Assembly (NCBI RefSeq): GCF_900089075.1 | Contig: NZ_LT593747.1 | Span: 385,238-449,237, forward strand | Length of the DNA stretch: 64,000 nt | Source of the DNA: Vaginella massiliensis | Lineage (GTDB): Bacteria > Bacteroidota > Bacteroidia > Flavobacteriales > Weeksellaceae | Direction: 5' to 3' | Shown here: positions 25,291-33,452 of the stretch, in pieces | How positions within the stretch are numbered: position 1 is the first letter of the stretch | Layout of the letters: each line of letters starts with the position of its first letter | Position numbers and translations under genes: made by a program | Notes under the pieces: generated by a model | Database searches by the model: none | What the model was told of the DNA's origin: nothing | What the model saw: the letters and a program-made list of their open reading frames with translations, nothing else

Positions 25291-25593
25291 CAGAATAAGA
25301 TTGTAAACCATGATTCGAAGCCTACGAACGAACTGAAAATTTCGTTGTATTATATAACCCAATTGTATGATGGAGAGTCTGAATTCTAAGGTTTTGAGAT
25401 TTTTAATGTTGCTTTTGATCCTATAAAATCAAGATCATATATTAGTGAACCAGTCATAAAATCAAATTATTTTAACAAAGTACCACAAGAATCTTATTAT
25501 TTGGTATTGATGTTGACAGAAAAAGATGCCGCTGATGGTTTTTTTAAAATGAAATCTTTTAGATTATTCGAAAATCAATTCAATTTTGATTAA
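25291..25593 (+). pseudogene. Decayed paralogue of the upstream secreted protein
   Basis: One frame can be read from 25291 to the TAA at 25591-25593 with a single internal TAA at 25387. It reads IVNHDSKPTNELKISLYY..., then DGESEF, stop, GFEIFNVAFDPIKSRSYI... and NKVPQESYYLVLMLTEKD. This follows the repeat pattern of the intact protein just upstream (KP..L.L.L, then VDP, then VP.GSY, then EK). The N-terminus and signal peptide are missing, so this is a 3' remnant of a tandem duplicate. Confidence 0.6.
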
Positions 25594-25727
25594 AAAACCA
25601 TTAGTTACTAATTCTCGAGCGTTAATGAATTTCATTAACGCTTTTTATTTCATCTATTATCTAAAATAAACGATCAAGAAGAAGGATAATCCTTACCTTA
25701 GATGAAACTAATTTCGGAGATAAAAAT
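25594..25727 (+). terminator. Short intergenic stretch with terminator-like hairpin
   Basis: Around 25615-25645 the inverted repeat GCGTTAATGAA/TTCATTAACGC is followed by TTTTTATTT. It can end transcripts from the left before the NYN gene. Confidence 0.6.
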
Positions 25728-26507
25728 ATGAGTGAAAAAAAATTTAATATAGCCATTTTGATAGATGGCGATAATGCCCAAGCCAAATTGTTGAAAGAAA
25801 CAATTGAAGAAGTTTCTAAATACGGGAAAGCCACCATCCGCAGAATTTATGGAGATTGGACATCCAATAGCATGAATTCTTGGAAATCGTTGATCAATCA
25901 ACATTCGATCAATCCAATTCAAAAATTTTCTTATACCACTGGAAAAAATTCAACCGATGGTGCGCTGATTATCGATGCAATGGATATTTTGCACAGCAAA
26001 AATGCCGATGGATTTTGCATTGTTTCTAGCGACAGCGATTACACTGGTTTGGCAAAGCGCATTCGAGAAGAGGGCTTATTTGTTATGGGAATAGGTGAGA
26101 AGAAAACGCCAGAATCGTTTGTAAAATCGTGTGATATTTTCACCTTTACCGAAAATATTTCTCCAAAACCAGAGAAGAAAAAAGAACCTGAAATAAAGGT
26201 GAAAAGCAAATCAACGACTTCATCAACGAGAAGAATCAAAGTTGCGCCAATCACTACAAAAAAGACAAGCTTCTTATCGGATAGGGATCACGAAACCATC
26301 GAAAAAGCTTTTGATATCTCGACCGGAGAAAGCGAAATTGCACATATCTCAACCGTGGGAGCAAACATTCGAAAGATAGATCCGAGTTTCGATACCCGAA
26401 CTTATAATTTTGGGTCGTTGACCAAATTATTCGAAAACTTGGAGGAATACGAAGTGATTCGAAACGAGGTCGGTTCGTTGAATCATCCTTTGGTAAAACG
26501 AAAATAG
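25728..26507 (+). CDS. NYN domain protein with C-terminal OST-HTH/LOTUS domain
   Basis: A 259-residue protein. The N-terminal NYN (PIN-like, LabA/YacP type) domain has the acidic residues expected of a metal-dependent RNase: IAILIDGDNAQ (about 9-19), STDGALIIDAMDIL (about 75-88) and FCIVSSDSDYTGLAKRIREE (about 97-116). A charged Lys/Ser linker follows (about 146-180). The C-terminal 80 residues (SDRDHETIEKAFDISTG and following, ending EVIRNEVGSLNHPL) fit an OST-HTH/LOTUS RNA-binding domain. A role in RNA processing is likely. It stands alone between the pseudogene and the riboswitch region. Confidence 0.85.
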   Translation: MSEKKFNIAILIDGDNAQAKLLKETIEEVSKYGKATIRRIYGDWTSNSMNSWKSLINQHSINPIQKFSYTTGKNSTDGALIIDAMDILHSKNADGFCIVSSDSDYTGLAKRIREEGLFVMGIGEKKTPESFVKSCDIFTFTENISPKPEKKKEPEIKVKSKSTTSSTRRIKVAPITTKKTSFLSDRDHETIEKAFDISTGESEIAHISTVGANIRKIDPSFDTRTYNFGSLTKLFENLEEYEVIRNEVGSLNHPLVKRK

Positions 26508-26642
26508 CAAGCTTAATTAATTGATTAATTAGCTGAAAATAAAATTATTAATAAATTCAACCAAAGCAGAACTTTTTTTTAAAAACATTTAAGCTTTCTT
26601 CCTAAAATAGGCATCTATAAGGTCTTTGCCAGAAAACAAATT

Positions 26643-26757
26643 GATTCGAAAATAAAAAAATGTATATTTGCCTGTTCGAAAATGGAATTGGGTGTAAATC
26701 CTAAACTGTCGCGCAACTGTGAAGAACCAAGTTCTAAGTCAGGTCTTTTTTCGAATC
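26643..26757 (+). promoter_or_regulatory. Cobalamin-riboswitch-like element
   Basis: The core GGGTGTAAATCC, then CTGTCGCGCAACTGTGAA, then a small GAAC-CAA-GTTC hairpin and AAGTCAGG follow the conserved order of the cobalamin aptamer (GGTGnAAnTCC, CnGnCCCGCnACTGT, AGTCAG). The whole is enclosed by GATTCGAAAA at 26643-26652 and TTTTCGAATC at 26748-26757, a perfect 10-bp outer stem; a nested TTCGAAAA at 26675-26682 could pair instead. The 5' part (P2-P3) is much shorter than usual, so it is a compact or truncated version. It lies 87 bases before the thioesterase gene. Confidence 0.7.
26663..26670 (+). promoter_or_regulatory. Possible -7 element inside the riboswitch region
   Basis: TATATTTG fits TAnnTTTG. 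If used, transcription would start near 26676, at the inner TTCGAAAA strand, giving a minimal aptamer closed by that strand and 26748-26755. Confidence 0.4.
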
Positions 26758-26844
26758 ATTTAGACAATGCTTTCGCGGTTAAAGTAATTACTATTATTCT
26801 ACGAAAGTATAGTTTATTCCGTTTAAAAATTAAAAAAATAAACT

Positions 26845-27258
26845 ATGCAAGATCAAGTACTTGAAGACAAAATGATTCTTCACAAAGAGAGAATCGAGAA
26901 TTCTAAAACAGTGATTTTCAGAGCTGTTTTCCCTGGTGATACCAATCACCACAACACCATGTTTGGGGGTAATGTGTTGAGTCTTATGGACGAAGTTTCA
27001 TTTCTTACGGCGACTCGTTTTGCCAAAAAACCTATCGTTACGGTAAGTAGCAACAAAATCAATTTTACGCATCCGATCCCAAGTGGCACCATCATCAAAC
27101 TACAAGGAGAGGTAGTGAAAATAGGCAATACCAGCGTCGATGTGAAGGTTGATTTGTGGGTAGAAAGTATGTATCAAGAAGGAGTGCAACATGCTATAAG
27201 CGGAACTTTTACTCTGGTTGCCATCAACGAGAATAAAAAACCTGTTCCAATTATTTAA
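26845..27258 (+). CDS. Acyl-CoA thioesterase, hotdog fold
   Basis: A 137-residue hotdog-fold thioesterase of the BACH/YciA type, which hydrolyses acyl-CoA to acid and CoA. Diagnostic segments are PGDTNHHNTMFGGNVLSLMDEVSFLTA (the NHxxxxFGG..L..MDE pattern, in which the Asp is catalytic), VTVSSNKINFTHPIPSGTII and the final VAINENKKPVPI. The start at 26845 has an A-rich Bacteroidetes leader; an internal Met at 26872 is an alternative. It is the first gene downstream of the cobalamin-riboswitch-like element, an unusual target. The carbonic-anhydrase-like gene follows 42 bases later. Confidence 0.92.
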   Translation: MQDQVLEDKMILHKERIENSKTVIFRAVFPGDTNHHNTMFGGNVLSLMDEVSFLTATRFAKKPIVTVSSNKINFTHPIPSGTIIKLQGEVVKIGNTSVDVKVDLWVESMYQEGVQHAISGTFTLVAINENKKPVPII

Positions 27259-27288
27259 TTTTTTGATGCTAAACCATTTTATAGGTCT

Positions 27289-27296
27289 TAAATTTG
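27289..27296 (+). promoter_or_regulatory. Possible -7 element of the LCIB-type gene
   Basis: TAAATTTG fits TAnnTTTG; TTG at 27263-27265 gives a 23-base spacer. It ends only 4 bases before the ATG, so the transcript would be leaderless. Confidence 0.4.
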
Positions 27297-27300
27297 TCTC

Positions 27301-28044
27301 ATGTTAAAACGAGATAAATTAAAAATTGTTCGTAAATGGTATTCCAACGCCAAGACGACCATTGACAACATCAACAAAGTAATCGATTTTTTTGAAGATG
27401 AATTGCTGGTGGAGACCAATACGGTAATGTTTGCCGATAGCATTTGTAGCGACGATGTCAACAGTATTCAATTCCCGATTCGTGCCAAAGAATTCTTAGG
27501 ACCCTTTAAATTGGGCGGACTTAGTGGTTTTCCTTTTGCAGGACTCAGTGGGATGAAGGCTTTCTCGAGCCACGTGCCCGAAAATGGGGCAGCATTCATA
27601 TATTATGGTCCTCATATTGGGATTACCAAAGAAGGTGTTTTGGGCGAAATCAATCGGCACGGACAATTCTACAACACCAGCTGTTGTGGTGCTTCTATAG
27701 GTGCTTTGCAAAATTTGAAGGCTCATAAAATCGAGAAGGATTATTATGATGATTTAGATTATCAAATCAATACGATCGAGCAGATTATTTTACCAGAAGA
27801 GGAAAGAATTTTTCGAGCAGAAAATTCAATTTTCGAGGCAACCGAGGTGATTTACGAAGCCATTGACAAACGAATAAATGAACTGGTCGCAAACACGCAA
27901 TTCAATTGTCGGTACATTGTGCTCAACGGAGGTGTAATGGTGAATAGCGATGCCGATATGGGATCTTTTACCTCCAACAAGCGATTCGATATCATCAATG
28001 TAGAAACTGGCGAAAGATCGAGTTCTTTGGATTTTCTTAATTAA
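27301..28044 (+). CDS. LCIB-type (theta) carbonic anhydrase-like protein
   Basis: A 247-residue protein that I place in the LCIB/LCIC family, known from algae and diatoms and also found in bacteria, with a beta-carbonic-anhydrase-like zinc site. The family core GLSGFPFAGLSGMKAF (about 73-88) is followed by IYYGPHIGI and SCCGASIGA. The expected zinc ligands are Cys49 (ADSICSDD), His105 (GPHIG) and Cys128 or Cys129 (SCCGA); Asp51/Asp52 and Arg61 fit the catalytic pair. No transit or signal peptide. It would hydrate CO2 reversibly in the cytoplasm, though some family members lack activity. It may be co-transcribed with the thioesterase. Confidence 0.75.
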   Translation: MLKRDKLKIVRKWYSNAKTTIDNINKVIDFFEDELLVETNTVMFADSICSDDVNSIQFPIRAKEFLGPFKLGGLSGFPFAGLSGMKAFSSHVPENGAAFIYYGPHIGITKEGVLGEINRHGQFYNTSCCGASIGALQNLKAHKIEKDYYDDLDYQINTIEQIILPEEERIFRAENSIFEATEVIYEAIDKRINELVANTQFNCRYIVLNGGVMVNSDADMGSFTSNKRFDIINVETGERSSSLDFLN

Positions 28045-28155
28045 AATTTACATTTTTAGCCCGAATCTTTTTTTATCCTCATTATCAGAAAGGTTTGAAT
28101 CTGATTGATTTGGGTTAGGGCTAAAAATGCTATACGGGTAATAAAGTTAGAATTT
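28045..28155. other. Convergent intergenic gap
   Basis: No strong feature. The motif TTAGCCC near 28071 and GGGCTAA near 28119 form a long-range inverted pair that may help end both convergent transcripts. Confidence 0.3.
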
Positions 28156-29502
28156 TTACTTTTTATTCTTCCGTGCTTTTTGCTTTTGTTGACCTCTATT
28201 TTTAGGCTTGGTTTTCGCTGGTTTTCGTTTAGAGGGACCACCCCAATTTACCTTTTTGTTCTTATCTTTTTTCTCATGGAAAGCATCGCCTCTTTCTTGA
28301 ATTTTGATTTGGATCGGATTTTTCATTTTGACAACCTCTTTCTCAAATGCTAATTTGATCGGATTGATTTTAACATCCGCAGGAAAATCATTTTCTTCAA
28401 TCTTTTTGTCCATCAGATTTTCTATTTCCACAATCAACGGCTGTTCTTTTTCGCTCATATAAGCGATTGCTTTTCCAGTTTTGTCGGCTCTTCCGGTTCG
28501 TCCGATTCGGTGGATGTATTGTTCTGGAATTTCTGGAATTTCGAAATTGATAACATGACTCACATCGGGGAAATCCAAACCTCTTGCCATGATATCGGTG
28601 GTGATAATTCCACGGTAATCTCCATCTCTGAAGCGTTCCATTTCTCGCAACCTGAAGTTTTGTGACTTGTTGGAATGGATGACACCAAATTCAGATTCAA
28701 ATGATTCTTCTAACCGATTGAAAATAAGATCTGCATGTTTTTTGTTGTTCGAAAAAATCAGAACTTTTTCCAAAGAATCATCCGTTTTTAGCTGATGGAT
28801 CAAAAGATTCAATTTGGTATTAAAGTTTTCGACCTGAATTTTTGTTTGATCGATTTTCTCTAATGGAGTTCCAGATTTTGCTAAAGATATTTCGATCGGC
28901 GACTTGAAGTATTCATTCAGCATTTCGTCGACCAAATCGGTCATGGTTGCCGAAAATAAAATGTTTTGTCGTCTCTCGTTCATCATGGTAAACAAATGCG
29001 TGAGTTGCGGTCGAAATCCTAAACTCAACATTTCATCAAACTCATCGACTACCAATTTTTTCATCTCTTTGAAAGACAAAACATTGTCGATTGCCAAATC
29101 CAAAACTCGACCAGGTGTACCGACCAAAATATCAAGACCTTCGTAGACCAAAACTTTTTGCGTATTGATGTTTACGCCACCATAAATCCCAAGAACACGT
29201 ACATTCATATACGTGGTTAACTGCTCTAGAAAATCGCAAACTTGCACGACCAATTCGCGAGTCGGAACCAAAATTACAATCTTGGGCTGATCGGTTTTCG
29301 AAAATGCATATTGCTTGAGCAATGGTAGGAGGTAGGCAAGCGTTTTTCCTGTACCTGTCTGCGCAATTCCCATGACATCTCTTCCGGACATAATGGGCGA
29401 AAAGGATTTTTGCTGAATGGGTGTCGGATTTAGCAACTTCAAATCTTCTATAGCCTTGCTAAGCTGTTTCGGCAAATCGAATTGATCGAATGTGTTCTCC
29501 AT
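28156..29502 (-). CDS. DEAD-box RNA helicase
   Basis: A 448-residue ATP-dependent RNA helicase. Motifs in order: Q motif (FDQFDLPKQL, PTPIQQ), I (AQTGTGKT), Ia (PTRELVVQ), motif II as DEFD in VVDEFDEMLSLGF, III (SAT), IV-V (ARGLDFPDV) and VI (HRIGRTGR). Motif II reads DEFD rather than DEAD, a variant I know from other flavobacterial helicases. A basic Lys/Arg/Pro-rich tail of about 40 residues (KVNWGGPSKRKPAKTKPKNR) is suited for RNA binding, as in RhlE-type proteins. Likely roles are ribosome assembly or cold adaptation. Confidence 0.93.
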   Translation of the reverse strand: MENTFDQFDLPKQLSKAIEDLKLLNPTPIQQKSFSPIMSGRDVMGIAQTGTGKTLAYLLPLLKQYAFSKTDQPKIVILVPTRELVVQVCDFLEQLTTYMNVRVLGIYGGVNINTQKVLVYEGLDILVGTPGRVLDLAIDNVLSFKEMKKLVVDEFDEMLSLGFRPQLTHLFTMMNERRQNILFSATMTDLVDEMLNEYFKSPIEISLAKSGTPLEKIDQTKIQVENFNTKLNLLIHQLKTDDSLEKVLIFSNNKKHADLIFNRLEESFESEFGVIHSNKSQNFRLREMERFRDGDYRGIITTDIMARGLDFPDVSHVINFEIPEIPEQYIHRIGRTGRADKTGKAIAYMSEKEQPLIVEIENLMDKKIEENDFPADVKINPIKLAFEKEVVKMKNPIQIKIQERGDAFHEKKDKNKKVNWGGPSKRKPAKTKPKNRGQQKQKARKNKK

Positions 29503-29631
29503 TTGGCAAAGATAAAGGTTTAATACTGTAAATCATCCAATTTATCGATGAGAAGTCAAGAAATTTAACCTTTAAAATAGTCGGACAGCCGTTTATTTGC
29601 AAACTCAACTTTATTTTTATACTTTAGTTTG

Positions 29632-30138
29632 ATGACACTTTTCAAAATCATAAAAAACTTATCTTTTCGTAAAACTCAGCGTTTGTTTTTGGCGATGTTG
29701 TCCAAGCCTTTATTTTTGATTCCGACCGTATTGGCTACGGTAGAATCTATTATTTATTCTGAATTGTATTTTGATGAAAATCATAGCGGTAGAGGAGTTG
29801 CTAATGCTTTTCGACACGCGTCTTGGACAGTGTTGATTGCCAAAAATGTAGAATGCCTCACCACGAAACAGAAAGCGATGGATTGGGCAGAATCGATCAC
29901 CAATTTGCACGAAGAAGTTTTTTATAACACCAATGATTTCGATCGTTTGATGGATTTGCACAACAACGAAATCGGAAGAAAATTTTATATTGAACATTCT
30001 AAAGAAGAAAAACTGCCAAAGCGAAAATTGATGAAGAAATTAGTAGAAAAGAGTCAACACGCTATTGGTCTGGAAACTGCTTCAGAAATATCTTCGAATA
30101 TTGATGAGTTGGTTTTCCTTAAAAATTGGAACAAATAA
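29632..30138 (+). CDS. DUF6973 domain protein
   Basis: A 168-residue protein of the DUF6973 type. The signature GRGVANAFRHASWTVLIAK, then DWAESITNLHEE, then DRLMDLHNNEIGRKFY gives conserved His and Asn positions that could form an active site, although no function is established in my knowledge. The first 35 residues contain a hydrophobic stretch (FLAMLSKPLFLIPTVLATVE) that may be a membrane anchor. I start at the ATG at 29632; a TTG precedes it directly. It converges on the subtilase gene with a shared terminator. Confidence 0.8.
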   Translation: MTLFKIIKNLSFRKTQRLFLAMLSKPLFLIPTVLATVESIIYSELYFDENHSGRGVANAFRHASWTVLIAKNVECLTTKQKAMDWAESITNLHEEVFYNTNDFDRLMDLHNNEIGRKFYIEHSKEEKLPKRKLMKKLVEKSQHAIGLETASEISSNIDELVFLKNWNK

Positions 30139-30165
30139 AAAAGACCAGTTTTTGACTGGTCTTTT
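30139..30165. terminator. Bidirectional terminator
   Basis: AAAAGACCAGT pairs with ACTGGTCTTTT around a TTTTG loop, between the convergent DUF6973 and subtilase genes, with A and T runs on both sides. Confidence 0.85.
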
Positions 30166-30186
30166 AGCGTTATTCTTTTTTTTGAA

Positions 30187-31791
30187 TTATTTTCTACCTG
30201 CATATTTTTTTTCGGCCAATTGTACCGCTTTGTAAGCATCTACAACACCACCCGTCACAGAATAATCTGTCAATTGATCGTTTTTGTTGACCGATTGCAA
30301 AATAATTTCTTTTACTTCTTTTACGCTGAGTTTAGGATAATGTGCCCAAACCAAGGCCGCAACACCAGCAACAACTGGCGATGCCATCGATGTTCCACTG
30401 TTCGATTGGTATTTGCCTTCGCGAGTAGGTACCGCAGAATAAATATCAGACCCAGGAGCAAAAACGTCTACCGATTTTTTACCATAGTTCGAGAAGCTTG
30501 ATTTCAGAACTAGAGGATCAACCGTGCTAGCGCCTACGGTAATGACATTGTGGGCTATCACTTCGCCTTTATCGTTGAAAATAGTTGGGAAATTATTTTC
30601 TTCATCGACATTCAAGTTTTCGTTACCTGCAGCTTTTACCAAAAGCACGCCTTTAGACTCTGCATATTTGAATGCGTCCCAAACCAATTCTTTTTCTGGA
30701 GAATAGGCCTTACCAAAAGACATGTTCAGAATTTTTGCACCGTTGTCTACCGCGTAGCGAATGGCATTTGCAACGTCTTTGTCGCGTTCGTCACCATTTG
30801 GCACCGTGCGCACACTCATTATTTTAGCATATCCATCTCCAGCAATACCGTCGATCCCAATATGGTTGTTGCGTTTTGCGGCAATGATACCCGCTACATG
30901 CGTACCGTGATTCGAGTCTGGTCCGTCTACATCTGCATTACCGTATAAATGCTCGGTTTTATTTGCATAATTATCGCCAACAACCGCACGGAAATCATCT
31001 TTCAGATTCAAATGGTAGTTGATTTTATCTGAATAATATTTCACCCCTTCTTCGAGGTCTTTCAATATATCATTCGAAAAGTCTTTCAGCTTGCGATTGT
31101 TCCACACCTCTTCACTTACCATACCAAAAACCAATAAAGCATCTTGATAGGGTTCGAAAGTTTTTCTGTTTTTTTGTAGGTTTTCTTGTGTAAGAATAAT
31201 GTCGCCGTGTTTAGCTGCCAATGTTTGCAGTGGTTCTTTAATACGATTGAGTATTTCTTCAAATTGTGCAGTATAGAGTTTGGCTTCTGCTAATTCGGTT
31301 TCGTACTTTTGTTTGAGTTCTTTGTATAAATTATATTTTTCAGGAAATTTTTTCTGATTTGATTCTGCGTTTTCACCCGTAAATAGTGGAATCAATTCTC
31401 TATAAATTCTCACGAATTCTAATGTATCCCCATCTACATTTCCATTAGCACCACCAATGAAATTCCAACCATGAATATCATCCACATACCCATTTTTGTC
31501 ATCATCTTTACCATTACCAGCTTTTTCTTTTTGGTTGGTGTAGATATTGTCTTGGAGGTCTTCATGCGTCACTTCTATTCCAGAATCTAAAACTGCAACA
31601 GTAATGTTGCTTGGTTTTCTTTTTTTTGCTTTCAGAAAGTCTAAGGCTTTTTGGGTATTTACCCCATAGACACCTGTGTCTTCCAAACTTAGATGTTGCC
31701 AAGACTTCAGATCTACCTTTTCGTCTACTTGTGAATATGCAGCGGTAGATAACATCAGAGCCAGTCCGAGACTGAATACTATTTTTTTCAT
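30187..31791 (-). CDS. S8 family serine protease (subtilase), secreted
   Basis: A 534-residue secreted protease with a Sec signal peptide (MKKIVFSLGLALMLSTAAYS, cleavage near SQ). The catalytic triad is Asp in TVAVLDSGIEVTH (about 69), His in NHGTHVAGIIA (about 292) and Ser in SGTSMASPVVAG (about 462). A charged helical insertion of about 150 residues (about 120-280) lies between the Asp and His motifs, as in other flavobacterial S8 proteins. There is no C-terminal sorting domain, so it is periplasmic or outer-membrane-bound rather than T9SS-secreted. The amidase gene lies upstream in the same direction, 74 bases away. Confidence 0.93.
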   Translation of the reverse strand: MKKIVFSLGLALMLSTAAYSQVDEKVDLKSWQHLSLEDTGVYGVNTQKALDFLKAKKRKPSNITVAVLDSGIEVTHEDLQDNIYTNQKEKAGNGKDDDKNGYVDDIHGWNFIGGANGNVDGDTLEFVRIYRELIPLFTGENAESNQKKFPEKYNLYKELKQKYETELAEAKLYTAQFEEILNRIKEPLQTLAAKHGDIILTQENLQKNRKTFEPYQDALLVFGMVSEEVWNNRKLKDFSNDILKDLEEGVKYYSDKINYHLNLKDDFRAVVGDNYANKTEHLYGNADVDGPDSNHGTHVAGIIAAKRNNHIGIDGIAGDGYAKIMSVRTVPNGDERDKDVANAIRYAVDNGAKILNMSFGKAYSPEKELVWDAFKYAESKGVLLVKAAGNENLNVDEENNFPTIFNDKGEVIAHNVITVGASTVDPLVLKSSFSNYGKKSVDVFAPGSDIYSAVPTREGKYQSNSGTSMASPVVAGVAALVWAHYPKLSVKEVKEIILQSVNKNDQLTDYSVTGGVVDAYKAVQLAEKKYAGRK

Positions 31792-31865
31792 AAATTAAAT
31801 TCTAAGATTTTTCAATTTGTTGCAAATGCTGTGCAAATTGTTACAAAAAATTGATTTATTAACTT

Positions 31866-32786
31866 TTATTTAGAATATTTTTTATTCAAAGCCTGTAAAA
31901 TTGCCCAAGTTTCAGCATCAAGTAGCCCATCATATTTCTCAGGTCTGAAGTGGTATTGAAATGCCTGAATTACTTTTTTGGTCTGATCGTCCCAAAATCC
32001 GGTTACCGAAATGTTGTAGCCGTATTTATTGAGGTCTCGTTGCACCTGTTGGATAAAGGCAAACGAATTGATATCGTATGGGTATTGATACAAAAACATT
32101 TCTTTGTCATAATCTTCATACCACGCACCCACATTGTATTCTTTGTACAATCTTTTCCATGGGAATGTTGGTCCTGGATCATGTTTTCTTCCTGGGGCAA
32201 CGTCAGAATGACCGACTACATTGGTGGGCTCTATTTTGTATCGTTCTACGATATCTTTACACAGTTGTGCAACTTTCTTGAATTGGTGTTCTGGATAATA
32301 TCTGAAATCAATACCACCCAATTTATTATCATTCGACTGGTTTACTATTTCTATTCCAATAGAAGAAAAGTTGATATTGTCGAGTGTTTTCCATTTGCTC
32401 ACACCCGCGTGCCAAGAGCGTTTCGTTTCATCTACTATACCATATATTTCATCATCATAGCCATCTCCAACGATATAATGTGCGCTCACTTCTTTTTGGG
32501 TAAGCACACGTAGCGAAGTCGCTTCATCTAAAGAGGTATAATGTAAAACTAGGTGCCGAATTCGTTCGTCATGTCCATAAGCTGGATAATAATTGGTGTT
32601 GATTTTATAATGATCTAGTTTAGCAAAACGAGCGATTTCAGGTTTTTCTGTTTTTTGATTAATGAAAATAGTATCACGGATTACTTTGGTTATGGTATTC
32701 GTCTTCGTTTTCACTGTTTTTGTTCCACAAGATGACAGCAACATCATCCCCGCAACACTTGCCAATAGCAATTGTTTCATATTCAT
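31866..32786 (-). CDS. N-acetylmuramoyl-L-alanine amidase, lipoprotein
   Basis: A 306-residue cell-wall amidase. The lipobox LLSSCGTK makes it a lipoprotein (Cys20). The Amidase_2 (AmpD-like) domain covers about 60-220: zinc His in RHLVLHYTSLDEAT, KEVSAHYIVGDG, then NVVGHSDVAPGRKHDPGPTFPW, which carries the second zinc His and the Asp and His of the DPGPxFPW site. A C-terminal peptidoglycan-binding repeat covers about 245-300 (VQRDLNKYGYNISVTGFWDD). It likely trims or recycles peptidoglycan at the outer membrane. A second ATG two codons in (MKQLLL) is equally possible as start. Confidence 0.93.
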   Translation of the reverse strand: MNMKQLLLASVAGMMLLSSCGTKTVKTKTNTITKVIRDTIFINQKTEKPEIARFAKLDHYKINTNYYPAYGHDERIRHLVLHYTSLDEATSLRVLTQKEVSAHYIVGDGYDDEIYGIVDETKRSWHAGVSKWKTLDNINFSSIGIEIVNQSNDNKLGGIDFRYYPEHQFKKVAQLCKDIVERYKIEPTNVVGHSDVAPGRKHDPGPTFPWKRLYKEYNVGAWYEDYDKEMFLYQYPYDINSFAFIQQVQRDLNKYGYNISVTGFWDDQTKKVIQAFQYHFRPEKYDGLLDAETWAILQALNKKYSK

Positions 32787-32858
32787 ATTCTTATAGTATT
32801 ACGTTAATTCTGAGACACCAAAAGTAAAGTATTTTTTTTATAATATTTCTTAAAAGAC

Positions 32859-32889
32859 TTGTAAAGAATGAAATCTCCCTTTATATTTG
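32859..32889 (+). promoter_or_regulatory. Promoter of the tRNA cluster
   Basis: TATATTTG at 32882-32889 (TAnnTTTG) with TTG at 32859-32861 and a 20-base spacer, 34 bases before the first tRNA. Confidence 0.7.
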
Positions 32890-32922
32890 CAACCGCTTTT
32901 GAGATGAACATTTCAAAGTATA

Positions 32923-33006
32923 GGAGAGGTGCCAGAGTGGTAATGGAGCAGATTGCTAATCTGTCATCGGGAAACCGATGCCAGGGTTCGAGTCCCTGTC
33001 TCTCCG
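32923..33006 (+). tRNA. tRNA-Ser (GCT), copy 1
   Basis: Acceptor GGAGAGG pairs with TCTCTCC, discriminator G; anticodon loop TTGCTAA gives GCT; a long variable arm (CATCGGGAAACCGATG) is typical of serine tRNA. CCA is not encoded. Confidence 0.95.
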
Positions 33007-33048
33007 CAGTAGTTCTTTATTTTTTTGTAACGTTTTTTCTATAAAATA

Positions 33049-33123
33049 CGGGGTGTAGCGTAGCCCGGTCATCGCGCCTGGTTTGGGACCAGGAGGTCGC
33101 AGGTTCGAATCCTGCCACCCCGA
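33049..33123 (+). tRNA. tRNA-Pro (TGG), copy 1
   Basis: Acceptor CGGGGTG pairs with CACCCCG, discriminator A; anticodon loop TTTGGGA gives TGG. The T arm is GCAGGTTCGAATCCTGC. Confidence 0.95.
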
Positions 33124-33147
33124 CTTTTTTATTAGAAAATTTGGATT

Positions 33148-33221
33148 GGTCGCGTAGCTCAGTTGGATAGAGCATCTGCCTTCTAAGCAGACGGTCAGGG
33201 GTTCGAATCCCTTCGCGATCA
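33148..33221 (+). tRNA. tRNA-Arg (TCT), copy 1
   Basis: Acceptor GGTCGCG pairs with CGCGATC, discriminator A; anticodon loop CTTCTAA gives TCT. The T arm is GGGGTTCGAATCCC. Confidence 0.95.
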
Positions 33222-33250
33222 CAAGATAGATAACGTTATAGTGTAGCATA

Positions 33251-33334
33251 GGAGAGGTGCCAGAGTGGTAATGGAGCAGATTGCTAATCTGTCATCGGGA
33301 AACCGATGCCAGGGTTCGAGTCCCTGTCTCTCCG
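33251..33334 (+). tRNA. tRNA-Ser (GCT), copy 2
   Basis: Identical in sequence to copy 1 at 32923-33006. It follows the first tRNA-Arg and begins the second cluster unit. Confidence 0.95.
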
Positions 33335-33353
33335 CTTTTTTTTTAAAGAATTA

Positions 33354-33428
33354 CGGGGTGTAGCGTAGCCCGGTCATCGCGCCTGGTTTGGGACCAGGAG
33401 GTCGCAGGTTCGAATCCTGCCACCCCGA
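33354..33428 (+). tRNA. tRNA-Pro (TGG), copy 2
   Basis: Identical to copy 1 at 33049-33123. The spacer from the preceding tRNA-Ser is 23 bases shorter than in the first unit. Confidence 0.95.
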
Positions 33429-33452
33429 CTTTTTTATTAGAAAATTTGGATT

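Noticed and set aside
28156-29502. DEFD in place of DEAD in helicase motif II
   Set aside because: The catalytic Asp-Glu is kept and I know this variant from other flavobacterial helicases, so it is not an anomaly.
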